In this document: positions 59,630 to 64,000 of the stretch, in pieces
Numbering within the stretch: position 1 is the first letter of the stretch
How the letters are laid out: every line of letters starts with the position of its first letter
Position numbers and translations under genes: made by a program
The notes under the pieces: generated by a model
What the model was told of the DNA's origin: nothing
The model's database searches: none
What the model saw: the letters and a program-made list of their open reading frames with translations, nothing else
Assembly (NCBI GenBank): GCA_012295275.1
Contig: CM022675.1
Span: 14,135,017 to 14,199,016, forward strand
Length of the DNA: 64,000 bases
Direction: 5' to 3'
Origin: Chrysomallon squamiferum
Lineage: Eukaryota > Mollusca > Gastropoda > Neomphalida > Peltospiridae

Positions 59630-60440
59630 GAAATAAAATAAAATAAAATAAATATATGTATGTAATTGAATAAACTCATTTTAACTGATGGTATGTATTT
59701 TGAAGTAAATAAATAAAAACCTACAACTTACATGTTCTAAATTTTTAAATGTTAAAAGTGTTCTACATATCATAATTCAGCTTATTTGGTAAATGAACTG
59801 AGTAAATTTTATTTTCAGGTAAGTTATTAAATCTTTCAGAATCTTTCATATAAGAACAGAGCATTCTTCTGTTTTGTTTATTTCTTTAATACATCAGTTA
59901 TTTTATCATTTTGTTTAAAATTTATTTCAGTAATTAGGTGTATTTTTTAATTTTATTTAATTTAATTTTAATTTTTATTATTATTATTAGAATTTTTTAT
60001 TTTTTTGTTATTTTTGTTTTTTGAGGAATTTTTATCATATTATTAGTAAATTTTTTATTTTAAATTACAGGTAAAAATACACTGCAATTATTGCATTTCA
60101 CTTAAGAATAATTAGCAATAAATATTTGGGAAATATCTTCTTAGCTTAGATAAATGATTTTTGATGATAATCATACCAAACATTGCTAACTTCATATTGT
60201 CAGGAAATGGTGGAATTGTTGGGTTCCCATTGGCTGCATGGTGACTGTTTACCTTCATTTTGGTATCTCTACCTGAAATAAAAATAATTTCAGAAACATG
60301 GATGTTTTGAGATTTTTTGTAAATGAATGTATTAGTGCAGCTGTTGGATGTTTTTTACTGCCTTTTTAATTACTTTTTAAATTATTTTTTAAATTTATTT
60401 ATATATTTTTTTATTGTTTATTTTTTTGTTGTTGTTGTTC

Positions 60441-60507
<67 letters not shown>

Positions 60508-61189
60508 TTTGTTTTGGTTTCTTTGCATATGTGTTTATGATACAACTGGACATATTCATTTATGGACTTCCTTTTCCAATTCAATTTGAAATGAATCTTA
60601 ATACCTCATTAACCCTGGCCATTATTAAGATATTTCATTAATTAACATCACAGATCATCAAACAAATCGGGGATTTATCTTGAAAACCACAAATCAAACA
60701 GCACTAAGATTATTAACTGCAACAAAATATTTATTATGTTGCCATCTCAGACAGTATCACAAGATTTTTGAGATATATGGCTGTAAGTCACAGATCAGTT
60801 TATTGGAAGAAAATGATAACAACAGATCATGATAATATATTCATCCTCAGAAAAAATTGTAATCATTTCCTTCCAAAACTTTATTATTTTATTTACCTCA
60901 CATGCATAAAATTAAAAAAAAAAATTACACATAAAATTATAAACGTATATACTTTAATGTGATGTCCAAAAATAACATGGAAAAAAAGTTCCTGTCCTTG
61001 TAATTTTCAATTAAGAAGGTAATTACTGAAACAGTAACAAACATTAATTTCTTACCAGGTAAAGCATCTTTTTCATCTGGTAAAATAATTTTTGATCCAT
61101 AATCCCCCATCACAAACATACCTCCTCGAAGAAGACACTGTCTGACAAGGTTGATAGCTAGGAAAATATGTGCTGACTTTTTTACAATC
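57200..61189 (-). CDS. MSRA: Peptide-methionine (S)-S-oxide reductase MsrA
   Basis: Five exons, in transcript order: 61189-61056, 60272-60177, 59463-59399, 59075-58947, 57526-57200; phases join and splice sites are GT/AG. The first listed exon has an acceptor (TTCTTAG) before it, so translation starts either at an in-exon ATG (61119, [10 protein letters not shown], giving 226 aa; or MGDYGS, 223 aa) or in an unseen upstream exon. With the 61119 start, the catalytic motif [13 protein letters not shown] places C57; [35 protein letters not shown] and [11 protein letters not shown] are hallmark MsrA segments; resolving cysteines C203 and C212 lie in [15 protein letters not shown]. Human MSRA is 235 aa. 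The enzyme reduces methionine S-sulfoxide in proteins using thioredoxin. Unusual end: the protein stops ...KNDEL. Confidence 0.95.
59568..59627. repeat. (AAT)n microsatellite, with flanking AAAT units, in an MsrA intron
   Basis: About 60 bp of AAT units, preceded by (AAAT)n and (ATAAAT)n from about 59515 and followed by (AAAAT)n to about 59652. Confidence 0.95.
60445..60504. repeat. (ATT)n microsatellite in an MsrA intron
   Basis: About 60 bp of ATT units between MsrA exons 61189-61056 and 60272-60177. Confidence 0.95.
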
Positions 61190-63206
61190 CTAAGAAAAAT
61201 ATATACATGTACATATATATATATTTTACATTACAGTGAGAAGTGAGTTTTCAAAACAAACTATTAATAATGCAAACAAAATCAAATAATCAAAACCCCC
61301 CTTCAAAAAAATCCAACAACAAAATAATTCTGTAGCTAGGAAATTTTCAAAAAAATTATAATAATTAAAAAATTAATAAAATCAAATCAATATCAGCCTC
61401 TTCAGTTGTATAGATACAAGACAATTTATCTGGCTCTTGAAGTGTATTAATTTGTTTCCGTTAAAATATTATTCTTTACTTTTTCATTTTTAGTTTTTTA
61501 AATGCATACAGACACACACACTCATATTAAACCATGGTCCAGCCATTGAAAAATCCAAAAATCCAGAACAGCTCTGATCCAAAGGTTGCTAATAAAATAA
61601 TTATTAGTTTATTTCTTTTCTTAACTACTTATTTTGAATATATCTCTGTGTGCGTGTGTGTATGTGTTTCAGTAAAATAAAGAATATCTCCTTTCTAAAT
61701 TTTTTAGATTGGTGCAGAAACACAGGTTTTTAATTTTTAATTTGCAATCTTACTATAGCTCGTTCTCGTTTTTTCAGTATTACCAATGATTGACTTTTAT
61801 TACACTGGTAAATCCGAATATAATGTATTTATGTAAGATAGGATTGTTGTATGCATTATATAGCTGAGTAATGAGAGAGTGACATTTATATAAACCGTGT
61901 CGTCGTAGCATTTTCAGTTCAATCGTATGTTAAAATCTGAAATCTGGAATACACTTTGGCAGTACTTGCTGTAAAAAAATGTATCCGTTTACTTAAAATG
62001 CTTGTTTACCATTTAAAGTAGTGGACAGATTGGGGAGACAAATACATACCTAGGTCATGAACAAACTTACATAATACAAAGTTGCCTGTCAAACCCGAAT
62101 GGACATAATTTAGGAATAGAATTACAAGAACCACAGATCACAATTTTGACACCTCAAACAAGGGGACATTATTTCATCCCAGATGTTACAACCCAGTCTT
62201 TAATGCCTTTTGTAACTCCCCAACATAAATTATAAATTTTTCGCCACTACATTGTATTAATTACAACGTCAAAATAACAGCAACTGAAGTTGTAATAGCA
62301 GTAGTCGTAACAGTAGTAATGATGATAATTATAATGAATCAAACAGCAAATCACCAAACGTCCAACATACAGTGGAACCTCGTATTACGAACTTAATTCG
62401 TTCCAGAGCTCGGTTTGTAAACCGAATCGATGTCAGACACACGAACGCCACTCTCATGTTTTATAATTATTTTTTTCTTAACGTACATTGTGATACGTCT
62501 ATACTTTCCACCAGCATTATCGCTTTTACATTTTGTTTTTGGGGGCGCCATATTGGATAGGGTGTAATAAAACATATACACATAAAAGCAGCAACACTAA
62601 AACATGCGAGCGCACAATCTCAGTTCAAAAGCTATTGAGATGCAACTGTGTATCAAAGACTAAAGGTTCTAATTCATCATATAGGCTATAACTGCTATAG
62701 GGCATGCCTATAAACCTTACTTTGACCTTGGTTTTGACGTAAGCATCTATTCTTACCTTTACTAGATGTTGACGTCAAAAGAAAGCTTGTCATGGCGCGT
62801 CGCTGTAGTTCGGAACTCTGAACGTTATTCGTAAACTAAGAACAAAATTGCACAAGATTACGATTCGAGGCCTTCGTAGCCCGAGGTTCCACTGTATAAA
62901 ATTATTTAGTCTCAGTTCCTCTATAGCTGTTAGAAAAGCACTGAAGTCTAACTATTTTGTAATCAAAGTACTAATCAATCAACAGTAAAAAAATGCAATC
63001 GTAATCTGTCCATTAAGATGATGCGGCTTTTTGTTTTGTTTTGTTTTTTTCATTTTTTTTAATTCATTTATATTTAGATCACTAATAATTTTCCTTTCTG
63101 GCTCACTTATTAACGAGGTGGAAATGACTACAGATAGTGTAAACATTCGGTATTTCGTTTCCGCCTCAAATTGTTATCTTTTTCGATAATTTTACAAATA
63201 CAAATT
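61190..63206. other. Head-to-head region between MsrA and CFAP410
   Basis: About 2 kb separating the first recognised MsrA exon (-) from the CFAP410 start codon (+). It contains the 525-bp Tigger-like element (62370-62894). An upstream MsrA exon and the CFAP410 5' UTR should lie here, but I cannot place them. Confidence 0.6.
62370..62894 (-). mobile_element. Tigger/pogo-like DNA transposon, internally deleted (525 bp)
   Basis: Inverted ends CAGTGGAACCTCG...CGAGGTTCCACTG are flanked on both sides by TA, the pogo/Tigger target duplication. Inside, on the minus strand from about 62551, a frame begins MAPPKTKCKSDNAGGKYRR and continues with KKKIIIKHESGVRVSDID, which resembles the N-terminal DNA-binding domain of Tigger transposases. 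The frame ends near the left terminus and the DDE catalytic part is missing, so the copy cannot move itself. Confidence 0.8.
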
Positions 63207-64000
63207 ATGGCATTAACTGAGAAATTTACGGGGAAGTTAACAGAAGCTCTTGTTATTGCTCGAACGAGAGCTCACGATTTAGAGAGTGTTCGAAAGTTAA
63301 ATTGTTGGTAGGTTTTTATATTGCCAGATTAAATTACATAGTGACAGTCAATGTGACCAACTTGAACTTGATTATTGATAACTTCAGACTTCATAAGTTT
63401 AGTGTAATCTGAGTAATGAATGCTGAACGCTAGTTAATTATTTTAATAATATATGTTTAGACTTTAATAACCCAAAAGTTAAATTCATAACAAGTAATTA
63501 AAATATTTTGAAGATTACTTTTAATATAATTGTTTCATACGAAAAATAGAGAATTAAAAGAAATTATTTAATTAATTTGTATGCAAGTTGAAGTACCACT
63601 CGTCCAGTGTTAATGTTAAAACTCAAGAATTAGAATACGATTAAAATTTAATTGATTTACTAAATTATGAATTACTGTGATTTGATTTACATCATAGAGC
63701 AAAATTCAGCATAATATTTAATAACTTAAGGAGAAGTACTAAGTCAAAATAGATGATAATTGATATACTGTTAATGTGTTATACATAACTACGGAGTAGG
63801 CATAAAATAATAATTTTCTTTCAGGAAGATTATTTGGATATGAATATATATATATATATATATATTGGGTTTTTTAATGTTTTTTGTAGGGCATCAAATA
63901 TTAAAGATATCAGTATTGTGAAAGAAATGCCAAATCTTGAAGTATGCAGTTTAAGGTAGGTATTGATATTTTTATTTAGTTTTATTATTAATATTTTATT
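63207..64000 (+). CDS. CFAP410: CFAP410 (C21orf2) leucine-rich-repeat ciliary protein, 5' part only
   Basis: Two exons are in the window: 63207-63307 (ATG at 63207) and 63890-63955; the rest is beyond the right edge. The joined peptide starts MALTEKFTGKL and continues with VRKLNCWASNIKDISI and MPNLEVCSLR. The string VRKLNCW.S...DISI..EMP.LEV is the first leucine-rich repeat of CFAP410. Splice sites are GT/AG: the first donor splits the Trp codon in phase 2, and the second exon also ends in phase 2 before GTAGG. In vertebrates the protein acts at the basal body and in DNA-damage signalling with NEK1. It lies head-to-head with MsrA. Confidence 0.88.

Noticed and set aside
62545-62560. CArG-like CCATATTGG in the Tigger element
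   Set aside because: One base short of the CC(A/T)6GG consensus.
63100-63206. RFX X-box for the ciliary gene CFAP410
   Set aside because: No sequence near the start matches the paired half-site pattern well enough.

Overview
This is a eukaryotic nuclear window, about 70% A+T, packed with microsatellites (mostly (AAT/ATT)n and long poly-A/T runs), with small exons separated by long introns. The gene set (a secreted peptidoglycan recognition protein with two SH3b modules, a BMPR2-type receptor, an EZH2-type methyltransferase, a class A GPCR, MsrA and CFAP410) and the repeat style suggest a lophotrochozoan animal, most likely a mollusc. The species cannot be read from the sequence. All exon models below were built by hand from GT/AG sites, reading-phase continuity and family similarity. 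In the three complete multi-exon models (PGRP, BMPR2, EZH2) the exon lengths close to a whole number of codons.

Layout: (1) 29-3856, plus strand: complete 7-exon PGRP gene (351 aa; signal peptide, two SH3b-like modules, an N-acetylmuramoyl-L-alanine amidase/PGRP domain with all expected zinc ligands). (2) 3857-9727: A/T-rich convergent intergenic or 3'-UTR sequence. (3) 9728-37240, minus strand: complete 10-exon BMP type II receptor (1080 aa), spread over 27.5 kb because of a 13.8-kb and a 6.9-kb intron that hold transposon remnants. (4) 40363-49648, minus strand: complete 17-coding-exon EZH2/E(z) gene (733 aa), plus a probable non-coding first exon near 50510. (5) 52384-53475, minus strand: class A GPCR, essentially one exon. 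(6) 57200-61189, minus strand: MsrA in five exons, N-terminus uncertain. (7) 63207-end, plus strand: first two exons of CFAP410 (C21orf2), head-to-head with MsrA and cut by the window edge.

The genes do not form a pathway or operon. They cover innate immunity, BMP signalling, Polycomb repression, peptide or hormone sensing, methionine-sulfoxide repair and cilia. The mobile fraction includes a 525-bp Tigger/pogo-like element with a transposase N-terminal fragment, a 794-bp TA-flanked inverted-repeat element, two small mariner-like MITEs, a non-LTR retrotransposon 3' remnant, a dispersed repeat pair and a ~30-bp minisatellite. I see no convincing new multi-gene system. The most interesting points are the SH3b duplication in PGRP, the DLG (not DFG) motif in the BMPR2 kinase, a GC-AG intron in EZH2, the unassigned GPCR, and an NDEL carboxyl end on MsrA.
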